Part shown: positions 25,901 through 34,476 of the stretch, piece after piece | Layout: every line of letters starts with the position of its first letter | Numbering within the stretch: the first letter of the stretch is position 1 | Assembly: GCA_945913025.1 (NCBI GenBank) | Contig: CAMECJ010000004.1 | Span: 62,001-126,000, forward strand | Direction of reading: 5' to 3' | DNA length: 64,000 nucleotides | Source of the DNA: an uncultured Elusimicrobia bacterium | GTDB taxonomy: Bacteria; Elusimicrobiota; Elusimicrobia; Elusimicrobiales; Elusimicrobiaceae | Notes under the pieces: model-generated | The model's database searches: none | Seen by the model: the letters and a program-made list of their open reading frames with translations, nothing else | Told to the model about the DNA's origin: nothing | Program-made: the position numbers and the translations under genes

Positions 25901-26401
25901 TTACCGGTACCTGTCCGATTTCGTGCCGCCGTCATACGAGTAGCCTAATTTGCGGCGGATGAGTTCGCGGGCGAGGTCTTTATCCTCCCCGTTGGTTACG
26001 TCGCACAGCAGGCGGAAGTATTTGTCGCGCCCGCAGTCCGTCAGCGTGACGGGGCCGCGTTCCAAAAACGCTTTTGTAAACGCTTTGGCTTTTTGGGCCA
26101 AGCGTTTTTCTTTTTCGGTTTTGCCTCTTATTTCGGGGCAGTCCACCCCGCGCACGCGCACGGGAACTTTTTCGCAATACACGGCAAGCGAACAATTCAG
26201 GTTGATTTTAAAGGTGTCTCCGTCGTACACGGAGGCGACGGACACGTTGCGGAACATTTCCCCGTCTATCACTTCGCCCGTTTTGGTCAGCGGTTTGCCC
26301 TGCTGCTGAAGCACAATCAAAACCGCCGTTGCCAAAACGGACGCCCAGAATTTAGCTTTTTTGCGGGAACGCTTGCGGGATGTCCTTTTGCGGCGGGCCA
26401 T
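25901..26401 (-). CDS. Membrane-anchored staphylococcal-nuclease-like protein
   Basis: 166 residues. A very basic N-terminus (MARRKRTSRKRSRKKAK) followed by one helix (FWASVLATAVLIVLQQ), then an SNase/TNase domain: VYDGDTFKI (Asp of the Ca2+ site), VRVRGVDCPEIRG (Arg and Glu of the active site), QKAKAFTKAFL and GRDKYFRLLCDV (second Arg). Catalytic residues look complete, so a Ca2+-dependent nuclease acting outside the cytoplasm is likely. One nt after the lipid kinase start on the operon; SD GGAGAAG. Confidence 0.88.
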   Translation of the reverse strand: MARRKRTSRKRSRKKAKFWASVLATAVLIVLQQQGKPLTKTGEVIDGEMFRNVSVASVYDGDTFKINLNCSLAVYCEKVPVRVRGVDCPEIRGKTEKEKRLAQKAKAFTKAFLERGPVTLTDCGRDKYFRLLCDVTNGEDKDLARELIRRKLGYSYDGGTKSDRYR

Positions 26402-26402
26402 A

Positions 26403-27281
26403 TTACTTCTCCGGAAACAGCACTTTTAACGCTTTGGGCTCCACCGTAATTTCCAAGGAGTCTTTTGTTTTGCGCGGTTCGCCGTCGATGTGGTAAATGA
26501 TATCCCCCGCTTGGCGGATGAGCGCGTGTTTGACGTGCGCGGTTTGTACAACGCCGAACGGGCGTTTGCCGTCCGTAAAAAAGAACGGCGCGGTAAGCGC
26601 CAGTTTCCACTTGGCGATGTTCTGCACGGCCACCATATCGAGCAGTCCGTCGGTCAGGCTGGCCTGAGGGGCGATTTTAAAGTTGCTTCCGTATTGGCGT
26701 CCGTTGGCGAAAACGAGCGTCAGCGGCGCGGTTTTTACGGTTACGCCGTCTGCGGTCAGTTCCAAATTTTTCGGTTTGTACGACAGGGCCGTTTTCGCGC
26801 CGATTTTAAAATACGGCCACATGCCGCGCTGCCCCGTTTTGCCGTGTTCCATAAACTGCCAGGCGATGTCGGCCTCGATGCCGACTCCGGCCAGGTTGAG
26901 GAATAATTCCCCGTTGGCGCGGCCCGCGTCGCACCATACGGCTTTGGCGCGTTGCAGACGCATAACGGCTTCTTCAAATAAGAGCGGCATGCCCAGTTCG
27001 CGCGCAAACCCGTTGCCGGACCCGCGCGGAATGACGCCTAGCGCGGTGTTTGTTCCCACCAGCCCGCGGGCGGTTTCGTTAATGGTGCCGTCTCCGCCGA
27101 TAGCAATAGCCGCGTCAAAACCCATCTCCGCGGCCTCTTTGGCGAGTTCTGTGGCGTGCCCTGCGGCTTTGGTAAGGCGCATATCCGCGCCCGGAAAATT
27201 CAGTTGTATGCACGCGGCAAGCGTTTCTAAATCTGCTTGGCGTTTGCCGCTTTTGGGGTTTAAAATAAAACGGATTTTCAT
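26403..27281 (-). CDS. Diacylglycerol-kinase-family lipid kinase (YegS-like)
   Basis: 292 residues. Catalytic DAGK domain with ILNPKSGKR at the start, IAIGGDGTINETARGL (ATP/Mg2+ loop) and PRGSGNGFAREL; C-terminal beta-sandwich domain ending VKVLFPEK-like. Cytoplasmic face of the membrane; phosphorylates a lipid, exact substrate unknown (diacylglycerol, phosphatidylglycerol or a sphingoid base are options; sphingoid bases would fit the alpha-oxoamine synthase at 61420). Overlaps the upstream membrane-protein gene by 4 nt. Confidence 0.9.
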   Translation of the reverse strand: MKIRFILNPKSGKRQADLETLAACIQLNFPGADMRLTKAAGHATELAKEAAEMGFDAAIAIGGDGTINETARGLVGTNTALGVIPRGSGNGFARELGMPLLFEEAVMRLQRAKAVWCDAGRANGELFLNLAGVGIEADIAWQFMEHGKTGQRGMWPYFKIGAKTALSYKPKNLELTADGVTVKTAPLTLVFANGRQYGSNFKIAPQASLTDGLLDMVAVQNIAKWKLALTAPFFFTDGKRPFGVVQTAHVKHALIRQAGDIIYHIDGEPRKTKDSLEITVEPKALKVLFPEK

Positions 27282-27628
27282 AATTTTTTAAGCGTTTGTT
27301 CGGCGGGCGCGTTTTGGGCCTGTATTTGCAAAAGGGCGTCGTGGATGCGCTCGGTCTTAAGCATGGCGTTTCCCACTCCGGCCAGTTTGGCGCCGGCAGA
27401 CAAAATAAACATCATCAGTACCGCAAACAAACCCAAATTGGCGATTTGGTTTACGCCCTGCATCGGGATTTGCATCGGGCCGTATTGTGTGTTTATGCGT
27501 AAGTCCGCCATTTGTACTACGGGGGCGGCGGGTTGCCGGTCTGCAAATACCTTATACATTCCCATTACGGAAAACAACATCAGCATAAGTCCTGCGCAAA
27601 TCAGTAAATAGCCAAAAATTTTATTCAT
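27278..27628 (-). CDS. Hypothetical two-helix membrane protein
   Basis: 116 residues. Helices at ~5-27 (FGYLLICAGLMLMLFSVMGMY) and ~62-85 (ANLGLFAVLMMFILSAGAKLAG), with a periplasmic loop between. No family recognised. Start codon overlaps nothing upstream; stop overlaps the lipid kinase start (ATGA), so it leads a three-gene operon with lipid kinase and SNase. AAGGAG precedes the ATG. Confidence 0.78.
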   Translation of the reverse strand: MNKIFGYLLICAGLMLMLFSVMGMYKVFADRQPAAPVVQMADLRINTQYGPMQIPMQGVNQIANLGLFAVLMMFILSAGAKLAGVGNAMLKTERIHDALLQIQAQNAPAEQTLKKL

Positions 27629-27787
27629 GCAATCTCCTTACAAAAATTATAACAAAACATTTGCGTATCTTTTGTATCAATCCGCGTACGGCTTTCGGCG
27701 TGTTTGGATACGTCATTCTCCGGCCCGCGCTGCCCCGTATATTTGATATACTTTAATTATATATGTTTATTTAGTAAAGAAGGTTTT

Positions 27788-30400
27788 ATGAAAAAAAGTA
27801 CAGAAATCAGAAACGGTTATTTGCAATTTTTCCATTCCAAGGGCTTGCCTGTTGTGGCTTCCAGCTCCCTTATTCCGCATTCGGACCCGACGCTCCTTTT
27901 TACCTCTGCCGGCATGGTGCAGTTTAAACCTAACTTTTTAGGTATCGACAAATCCCTCAAAAACGCCGTCACCTGCCAAAAATGCGTCCGCACCACGGAT
28001 ATTGACAGCGTGGGTTTTACCGAACGCCATTTGACGTTTTTTGAAATGCTGGGCAATTTCTCTTTCGGCGATTATTTTAAAAACGAGGCTATTGCCTGGG
28101 CGTGGGAGTACCTGACGAAAGTACTGGGTATCGACCCCGAAAAACTCTCCGTCAGCATTTACAAAGGCGGTATCGCCCCGCGCGACGAAGAAGCGTACAA
28201 TGCATGGCTGAAATATGTGCCCGCAGCACGCATTTTTGAGCTCGGCGAGGACGACAACTTTTGGACGATGGGCCCCACCGGTCCTTGCGGCCCGTGCACG
28301 GAAATTTATTACGATTTTGGCGACAAGGGTTGCAAAAATCCGCATTGCGACATTACGTGCAACTGCGGCCGCTACGTGGAAATTTGGAACTTGGTGTTTA
28401 CCCAGTTTGACCGCCAGGAAAACGGCGATTTAAATCCGCTGCCGCACAAAAACATCGATACGGGTATGGGGCTTGAACGGTTGTGTATGGTTATGCAAAA
28501 CGCCAAAAATGTGTTTGAAACCGATTTATTTACGCCGCTTACGACGCAGGCCAAAAAAGATTTAAACATTAAGGGCGAAACAAAAGAGGAAATTTCCGCA
28601 CTGCGCATTATTGCCGACCATGTGCGCAGCTCCAGCTTCTTAATCGCCGAAGGCATTTTGCCTGCCAACGAAGGCCGCGGCTACATTTTGCGCCGTTTGA
28701 TCCGCCGCGCCGCGCGTTACGCCAAATTAATGGGCAACGACAAACCGTACTTGTATACGCTCGTGCCCGTGGTGCAGTCCATTTTTGCGGGGCTGTACCC
28801 AGAAATTGACAAAAATTTAAGCCATATCCAAGACGTGCTGAAACAGGAAGAAGGCACCTTCTTAAAAACACTTGTTACGGGCGAAGAAAAGCTGGCCGCG
28901 CTGCTCGCTTCCTGCGGCAAAACCCTGTCCGGCGAAGAAGCGTTTCACTTGCACGAAACCTTTGGTTTCCCGCTTGAGCTGACCAAAGAAATCGCCGCCG
29001 CCAAAGGGGTAACGGTAGATGAGGCCGGCTATTTAAAGGCCAAAGAAGCCGCGCAGGAAAAAAGCCGCTCGTACGCGGATGAATTTTCCAAAGAAAAAGC
29101 CGTTGTTTTGCAGAAGATTGAAAACGGTTACCCCGCTACGGAATTTGTGGGGTATGAAACGCTGTCCTGCGAAGCCGAAGTGCTGGCCCTTTTGGATGAA
29201 AAATTTGAATTTGCGGACGCGTTAAACGGCGGCGGTTTTGCCGTGTTCAACAAAACGCCTTTCTACGCCGAATCCGGCGGACAGGTGGGCGATACGGGCG
29301 TAATTTTGTCCGGCGGACAAGAAGCCGCGCGCGTAACCGATACGCAAAAACCGCTCGGCAAAGTATATTTGCATAAAGTGTCCGGCGTGCTGAAAACAGG
29401 TGAAAAGGTGACGCTGTCTGTCAATGAATCCCGCCGCAAACGCTGTATGGCCAACCACAGCGCCATTCACTTGGTAAATGCGGCCCTGCGGCAGGTGTTC
29501 GGTACGTCCGTGCACCAAAGCGGGTCTTACGTGTCGCCGGAACGCTTCCGTTTTGACTATACGCTTTCTAAAACGCCTTCCGCCGAAGAATTAAATAAAG
29601 CGTGGGCGATTGCCAACCGCGCGGCGGAAAGCGCGCTGCCCGTTTCGTGCCAAGTGCGCCCGTTGGCGGACGCCGACAAATTGGGCGCGGTAACGCTTTT
29701 GGGCGAAACGTATGCCGATCCGGCCCGATTTGTATTGATGGGCGGCGATTTTAATCACCCCGAAGCCAAATACAGTTTGGAACTCTGCGCCGGAACGCAC
29801 GTGAAAAATACGGCTGACGTAATGACCGTGCTCGTGCTGAAGGAAGGATCCGTTTCCGCGGGCGTACGCCGTATTGAAGGCGTGGCGGGTTATGCCGCGC
29901 TTGACTATTTGAAAAACGTCAACGCGCAGGCGGAAGAGCTGGCTTCGCGCTTAGTCGTTCCGTCCAAAGACGTATTTACGCGTGTAAATGCGATTATGGA
30001 CGAACTCAAAGAAGTCAAAAAACGCTATACGCAATTTAGAGAAAAAACCTTGGCTGCCGGCGGTGTAAACGAAATCGCGTTTACGATGAAGAACGGTGCG
30101 TCGCTGGTGCTTCGCAACGCCGAAGGTGCGGAACCCAAGGAACTGCGCAACATCGCCGATACCATCGCCCAAAAACACCAAAAGGCGCTTATTATCGTAA
30201 CGTGTGATAAAGAGGGAAAGCGTTCGTTCGTCGTCAAAATGGCGGGCAAACTGCCTAATACGGACGCGGTAACGGTCGCCAAACAAATCGCGGAGGATTT
30301 AAACGGCCGCGCCGGCGGACGGCCCGATTTCGCGCAGGGCGGCGGCGAAGCCAAACGCCCGATGCGGGAGCTAATCGGCGCGTTAAAAGAAACGCTGTAA
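27788..30400 (+). CDS. alaS: Alanyl-tRNA synthetase
   Basis: Charges tRNA-Ala. 870 residues (E. coli 876). Class II catalytic core at the N-terminus with TSAGMVQFKPNFLG, RHLTFFEMLGNFSFGDYF and WTMGPTGPCGPCTEIYYD; editing domain with NHSAIHLVNAALRQVFG and ELCAGTHVKNT (normally CGGTH); C-terminal DHHA1-type domain ending GGGEAKRPMRELIGAL. ATG 27788 chosen over the upstream frame start at 27704 because GAAGG lies seven bases before it and family members begin at MKK(S/T)xEIRxxYLxFF. No T-box or other leader structure seen upstream. Confidence 0.97.
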   Translation: MKKSTEIRNGYLQFFHSKGLPVVASSSLIPHSDPTLLFTSAGMVQFKPNFLGIDKSLKNAVTCQKCVRTTDIDSVGFTERHLTFFEMLGNFSFGDYFKNEAIAWAWEYLTKVLGIDPEKLSVSIYKGGIAPRDEEAYNAWLKYVPAARIFELGEDDNFWTMGPTGPCGPCTEIYYDFGDKGCKNPHCDITCNCGRYVEIWNLVFTQFDRQENGDLNPLPHKNIDTGMGLERLCMVMQNAKNVFETDLFTPLTTQAKKDLNIKGETKEEISALRIIADHVRSSSFLIAEGILPANEGRGYILRRLIRRAARYAKLMGNDKPYLYTLVPVVQSIFAGLYPEIDKNLSHIQDVLKQEEGTFLKTLVTGEEKLAALLASCGKTLSGEEAFHLHETFGFPLELTKEIAAAKGVTVDEAGYLKAKEAAQEKSRSYADEFSKEKAVVLQKIENGYPATEFVGYETLSCEAEVLALLDEKFEFADALNGGGFAVFNKTPFYAESGGQVGDTGVILSGGQEAARVTDTQKPLGKVYLHKVSGVLKTGEKVTLSVNESRRKRCMANHSAIHLVNAALRQVFGTSVHQSGSYVSPERFRFDYTLSKTPSAEELNKAWAIANRAAESALPVSCQVRPLADADKLGAVTLLGETYADPARFVLMGGDFNHPEAKYSLELCAGTHVKNTADVMTVLVLKEGSVSAGVRRIEGVAGYAALDYLKNVNAQAEELASRLVVPSKDVFTRVNAIMDELKEVKKRYTQFREKTLAAGGVNEIAFTMKNGASLVLRNAEGAEPKELRNIADTIAQKHQKALIIVTCDKEGKRSFVVKMAGKLPNTDAVTVAKQIAEDLNGRAGGRPDFAQGGGEAKRPMRELIGALKETL

Positions 30401-30424
30401 GTTTTAAGGACCGCAACTAAAACC

Positions 30425-30453
30425 CCCCGAAAGATTCTTTCGGGGAGTTTTTT
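30425..30453 (+). terminator. Terminator after alaS
   Basis: CCCCGAAAGA-TTCTTTCGGGG with a following TTTTTT. Confidence 0.85.
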
Positions 30454-30481
30454 GTATGTATATTTTGTTGCAGCTGTTTGT

Positions 30482-30635
30482 GCAGGCTTTTATCCTGTTT
30501 ATAAAACGCCTCAAGGCGGAAAAACATTTTTACTTGTTTGAGCGCAGCGAGTTGTAAAAATGTCCGCTGAGAGGGCGTTTTATAGGATTCAGCCTGCGAG
30601 TTTTTTGCTTACTTTTTGCCGATGCAAAAAGTAAG
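30482..30635. repeat. Large imperfect inverted repeat plus hairpin
   Basis: Left arm 30482-30533 and right arm 30554-30597 pair over about 45 positions (ACATTTTTAC/GTAAAAATGT is exact, CGCCTCAAGGCGG pairs with CCGCTGAGAGGGCG, GCAGGCT with AGCCTGC), around a 20-base loop. A second perfect 12-bp hairpin, CTTACTTTTTGC-CGAT-GCAAAAAGTAAG, lies at 30608-30635. No coding potential. With the terminator, promoter and repeat copy 8 this fills the 413-bp gap 30401-30813. Confidence 0.7.
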
Positions 30636-30644
30636 AAGGAAACC

Positions 30645-30672
30645 TTGACCCGTTTTTTTTTTTTGATAACAT
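30645..30672 (+). promoter_or_regulatory. Poly-T-spacer promoter of pilin 4
   Basis: TTGACC (30645-30650), CG, twelve T (30653-30664), GA, TAACAT (30667-30672); spacer 16 bp. Confidence 0.73.
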
Positions 30673-30688
30673 GGGGATAATTCCAATT

Positions 30689-30791
30689 GTCATCCCGTAA
30701 GAGCCTGCCCCGTAAGGTAGTTATGCGGGGTTGTAATATGGGAGCTGTTGTTTTAAACGGCAGATTCCGTGTTACGTCCTCACGGAATGAC
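30689..30791. repeat. Dispersed mosaic repeat, copy 8 (pilin 4 leader)
   Basis: GTCATCCCGTAAGAGCCTGCCCC ... GCTGTTGTTTTAAACGGCAGATTCCG ... CACGGAATGACGAC. It has the same core link TGTTGTT...CAGATTCC as copies 2 and 3. Confidence 0.7.
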
Positions 30792-30813
30792 GACGCATAC
30801 GGGGGATATTGCT

Positions 30814-31446
30814 ATGTATCAAACGCTTGGTTGTACGCGTTGGTCTCATTATAAACTGACGCTTTTTGCGCTTAGCGTTACTCCGGAAGGCTGTAATCCG
30901 AAGTCTGGTTATAGTATTTCAGGATCCAATAAAATGGGGTTTACGCTGATTGAGTTATTAGTGGTGGTACTCATTGTCGGTATTTTAGCGTCGGTTGCGC
31001 TGCCGTCGTATAACCGCGCCGTGCTGCGGGTTCATTATCGGGAGGCGCAAACATTGGCGCGTTCTTTCGCCTTGGCTGCCGCAAGGTATGATTTAGCCAA
31101 CGGTGCGCCGCCATATTATTGGGGAGATCTGGATTTGGGCGTGCCTTCCGGATGTTCGGCTCCCGATACCGTTTCGGAAGGATGGATGTCCTGTGCGAAT
31201 GACCGTGTAATGTGTGATTTATTGATAGGAGGAGAAAAAGTTGTAGTTTGCGTTTATTACTCTAAATCCGGTTTTACCATTGCACACGCGGAGTATTTGG
31301 GCAATCATACACCGCAGCGAGAGTGCTGGGCCAACTCAAAAAATCCGGCAGCTGAAGCCGTATGCCAATCAATGGGCGGCGTGAAAAACGGCTCTTCCGG
31401 TCACTCCGTTTGTCTTAAGGACGGATGCAGCGTATATTCCCTTTAA
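30814..31446 (+). CDS. Type IV pilin-like protein (pilin 4) with a 42-residue repeat-derived leader
   Basis: 210 residues from ATG 30814, which has the same GGGGGATAT upstream block and MYQ start as pilins 1 and 2. The predicted prepilin leader is 42 residues instead of 6: MYQ is followed by about 38 residues encoded largely by mosaic-repeat sequence (LSVTPEGCNPKSGY, ISGSNKMG). Mature FTLIELLVVVLIVGILASVA then follows, with LPSYNRAVLRVHYREAQ. The variable domain is Cys-rich (CSAPD, MSCAND, VMCDLL, ECWANS, VCQSMGG, CLKDGCSVY). A frame start at 30769 lies inside the repeat and is less likely. Confidence 0.88.
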   Translation: MYQTLGCTRWSHYKLTLFALSVTPEGCNPKSGYSISGSNKMGFTLIELLVVVLIVGILASVALPSYNRAVLRVHYREAQTLARSFALAAARYDLANGAPPYYWGDLDLGVPSGCSAPDTVSEGWMSCANDRVMCDLLIGGEKVVVCVYYSKSGFTIAHAEYLGNHTPQRECWANSKNPAAEAVCQSMGGVKNGSSGHSVCLKDGCSVYSL

Positions 31447-31467
31447 TTTGGGTATAAATGTACAGGC

Positions 31468-31522
31468 AATCCCCCTGCTATGCAGGGGGATATTTATCTG
31501 CCCCCGCGTGTACACACGGGGA
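31468..31522. terminator. Two tandem hairpins between convergent genes
   Basis: ATCCCCCTGC-TAT-GCAGGGGGAT (31468-31490) and CCCCCGCGTGTACACACGGGG (31502-31522). Both are strong stems; the left one is perfect. Confidence 0.65.
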
Positions 31523-31532
31523 ATTTTATCGC

Positions 31533-34427
31533 TTAAACTTTCCGTTTCCGTTGGTAATAAAATGACGCGCTGATTAAAATAACCGCCAGCGCAAATAATC
31601 CGATAATTCTGTACAAGGCTTCCAACTGCCAAATATCGGACAGGAAGAATTTAAGAAGCGCAAGCGAAATAATCCCCGCGCCCGCTTTGCTGAGTGCGTT
31701 TTTCCCGCGGGATAATCCCAGGGCGATGCACGCTCCGCCAAATAACGCCCAACCGAGCGTATACGCCAATGCCTCGGCCAAACGGCCGGTAAATGCAAAC
31801 GATAAGCTGCCGTCGGTAAACCAGTGGGCGATTTCAATGTTAAGCAGCCAGAATAATATAATAATGCCTATCGCCGCCAAGGAGTTTTTCCAAAAGCGGT
31901 TGGGCCGTTCCGGCCACCACTGCGCGGCCGACAGCGCGCACGCGGCGTAAACGGTATAAATGCCCAAGTACCAGTTCCATACGCGCATCGTTGGAACGGG
32001 GGCCAAATCGGGGAACAGCAAGCGGAAAAAGGCAACCGCCAACAGGCTGTACCCCGTACCCGTCAGGCCCTTGTACGGGACGCGCGTGTTCAGCCAAATA
32101 AGCGCGCCGCCTTCCAACGCCCACGCCAAGGTAAGCCATTTTCCGCCCAATTCCAACGGGAAAATCGCCGTGAAGAAAAACAGTGCCGCCCCCGCCGTAA
32201 AAGCAAGCGGTGCAATGAGTCTTTCGTCCGTTTGGCGGTCCGTCCACAGTTTTTTTACAACGGGCAGATAAATCAGCAGGAACGCGGCGGGCAAAAGCCC
32301 CCAGTGGAAATTTTTGGCCGACGGTTCCAACCAAATATCAATGAGCAAGCACGTAATGACGCCCGAAAGAGAGGCCGCTGCCCAAGCGGCTTTGCTATGC
32401 CAAAAATGTTTTTTTAACACAACCGGAAAGGCAAAGAACAGTACAAAAATTCCTAGGCTCCACGATACCAATACCAATGTTGAGTTAGGCGGAAGGCGTA
32501 AAAAACATAAAACAATTTGCACTAGCACTCCTCCTGCCAGCGCGGCAGGCAGGAACGTTGCGTTTTTGTAAATCCGTGCAGCCAGTACGTTTAATGCACA
32601 TATCGCCAGTACCGCACCCATTATCCAATGCAAGCTGAGGTGTAGTCGGGCGAATGGATTTTGAAGAAGAATGGAAAATAATAACACAAAAGGCGACAAT
32701 GCCGTAAGGGCGGATAGAATGTTTTCGCCCGCCAACGCTGCGTTATTTCCTTTTAATCTTCGGACTAGCATAAATAATCCGCCGCCCAACACTGCTGGAA
32801 TGAAAGCAAGCCACAGCAGCCAAAGCATTTCATCTGCGCTCCACGAGGAAATTTGGCAGGACAGCAAAAGGAGAACCAGTACCAATAGCCCCATACCGGC
32901 GGCCGCCGCGAACACGGCCCCCGCCAAAACGGCAAATACAACCGCGCCGGACATCAAAATAAACAAAAGTCCCAGCGTCATTATAGCCAGCCCGAAGGGA
33001 ACTTCTGGTTTAAGGAGCAGCACGCTGGCAAGCGGCAGCATAAGAAGCACGGGATAAACTGCGGAAAATCCCGCCGGACGGACGGGCGCGTTTTCCTGTT
33101 TGCGCCAAATAAATTCCGCTCCGCCGTTGATGGCCGCAAAGACAATAAAAGAGCCAAACAGCAGAACGGGCGGAATCCCGCTAAAATTGGCGTTACTCCA
33201 AATAAAAAGCGTTAGAAATGCGATTATTTTCCCCGCTAAAGAAAACGGCGCGGACAGATTGTCCCGTCCGGTCTGCCATAAAATCAGCAGGTTGACAAAA
33301 AGCGTATAACCCAAGAGTTTTAGGGCGGCGGCCGTGCCGGGAACCCAGGCAAGAGGGAGCATTAACGCCATACCGGCGCATAAAAATACGCCCAGCGCAT
33401 CGGGCGCCGGCCCTTTGAGTGTCTGTTTGCGCGCCAGCCACGCTGCGCCGAAGGCATACAGCGAGAAGAACGAGCATACACCGTTTAATTTGTATTCTTC
33501 AAATGGCAACGGGGAAAAAAGCCACGCTGTTTGGCTGAGCCATGTAAATACGATCGTGCAGATGAAAAGTCCGTTCCAACCGCGTTTAGCCGCGGCCAAA
33601 ACCGCCGCCGTATTAATGAACAGAATATACGTAAAAAATGCAATCCAAGTATCTTGGCCGGAATTAACAAGCAGCGGCGTTAAAAACGCGATAACGGCAC
33701 CCAAATATCCCACGTATTTGGCGTTTTTTCTGACGGCTGCGCCGAAGGCCGCAAAGGCCGTAAGCGCGAGCAGAATAAATGTGAGGGCGGGGGAAATAAA
33801 CTGGTAAAATGCGTGCGCACAGTAGATGTTCGCGTAAATCACGGCCAGTCCGCTGCCCAGCAGCGTATGGGCGGTTACGCGGTATTTTTCCTGACGGATC
33901 ACGTATCCCGCCGCAGCCAGTATAACCCCTGCTCCCGTACCGAAAATCACGCGTACGGCGGGGCTTACCAGGTTGTTTTCAACGGAGTATTTGATGCCGA
34001 ACAGAACGCCCAAAAACAGCATTAGTCCGCCAATCCAAGAGAAAATTTTTGCGGGAGAAAATTCAACGGGAGCGGTTTGCTCTGCTGCCGGTCGGCCTTG
34101 CGCGGACAAAACAGCAGCCGCCTCGGGTTGTTCTTCGTTTTCAAGCGGACGAACGGGTGTTTCGGGTCCCGCGGGTTCCGGTTCCGTATTAAAAATAACG
34201 GATTCTTGTACCGAAACCGCCGGTTCCGCTGCGGGTTGGGTTTCCTGCGGAGGCGTAGTTTGCGCGGGAGAAATTTGCGCCGGAGCGTCCTGCGGGGTTT
34301 GTTCCTGCAGCTGTTGTTCCAATTTTTGCACGCGGTAGCGCAGGCCGTTTACGCGGTCGCTTACTACTAAGAACCGTACCCATAACACAACCGTTGCGAT
34401 AAAGAGTAAAATCGTAAGTGCTTCCAT
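31533..34427 (-). CDS. DUF2339 giant membrane protein
   Basis: 964 residues from ATG 34427 (AGGAGATTTT before it). Short N-terminal helix, a coiled-coil/Gln-Pro linker (RYRVQKLEQQLQEQ, then Ala/Pro/Glu-rich to ~residue 125), then the DUF2339 signature (FSWIGGLMLFLGVLFGIKYSVENN) and some 25-28 hydrophobic helices to the C-terminus. Predicted inner-membrane protein of unknown function, found across Gram-negatives; several copies of Trp/Phe-rich helices are visible. Monocistronic. The family has no established biochemical role, so none is given. Confidence 0.88.
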   Translation of the reverse strand: MEALTILLFIATVVLWVRFLVVSDRVNGLRYRVQKLEQQLQEQTPQDAPAQISPAQTTPPQETQPAAEPAVSVQESVIFNTEPEPAGPETPVRPLENEEQPEAAAVLSAQGRPAAEQTAPVEFSPAKIFSWIGGLMLFLGVLFGIKYSVENNLVSPAVRVIFGTGAGVILAAAGYVIRQEKYRVTAHTLLGSGLAVIYANIYCAHAFYQFISPALTFILLALTAFAAFGAAVRKNAKYVGYLGAVIAFLTPLLVNSGQDTWIAFFTYILFINTAAVLAAAKRGWNGLFICTIVFTWLSQTAWLFSPLPFEEYKLNGVCSFFSLYAFGAAWLARKQTLKGPAPDALGVFLCAGMALMLPLAWVPGTAAALKLLGYTLFVNLLILWQTGRDNLSAPFSLAGKIIAFLTLFIWSNANFSGIPPVLLFGSFIVFAAINGGAEFIWRKQENAPVRPAGFSAVYPVLLMLPLASVLLLKPEVPFGLAIMTLGLLFILMSGAVVFAVLAGAVFAAAAGMGLLVLVLLLLSCQISSWSADEMLWLLWLAFIPAVLGGGLFMLVRRLKGNNAALAGENILSALTALSPFVLLFSILLQNPFARLHLSLHWIMGAVLAICALNVLAARIYKNATFLPAALAGGVLVQIVLCFLRLPPNSTLVLVSWSLGIFVLFFAFPVVLKKHFWHSKAAWAAASLSGVITCLLIDIWLEPSAKNFHWGLLPAAFLLIYLPVVKKLWTDRQTDERLIAPLAFTAGAALFFFTAIFPLELGGKWLTLAWALEGGALIWLNTRVPYKGLTGTGYSLLAVAFFRLLFPDLAPVPTMRVWNWYLGIYTVYAACALSAAQWWPERPNRFWKNSLAAIGIIILFWLLNIEIAHWFTDGSLSFAFTGRLAEALAYTLGWALFGGACIALGLSRGKNALSKAGAGIISLALLKFFLSDIWQLEALYRIIGLFALAVILISASFYYQRKRKV

Positions 34428-34436
34428 AAAATCTCC

Positions 34437-34468
34437 TAAAAAATCCCGCACGAAGGCGGGATTTTTTA
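34437..34468 (-). terminator. Terminator after TlpA-like gene
   Basis: ATCCCGC-CTTCGT-GCGGGAT with T-runs on both sides; on the minus strand it lies just past the stop at 34477 and before the DUF2339 start. Confidence 0.8.
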
Positions 34469-34476
34469 GATTCCGT

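Noticed and set aside
27629-27787. T-box or other riboswitch before alaS
   Set aside because: No T-box sequence or specifier hairpin could be drawn; only an A+T-rich stretch and a ribosome site are seen.
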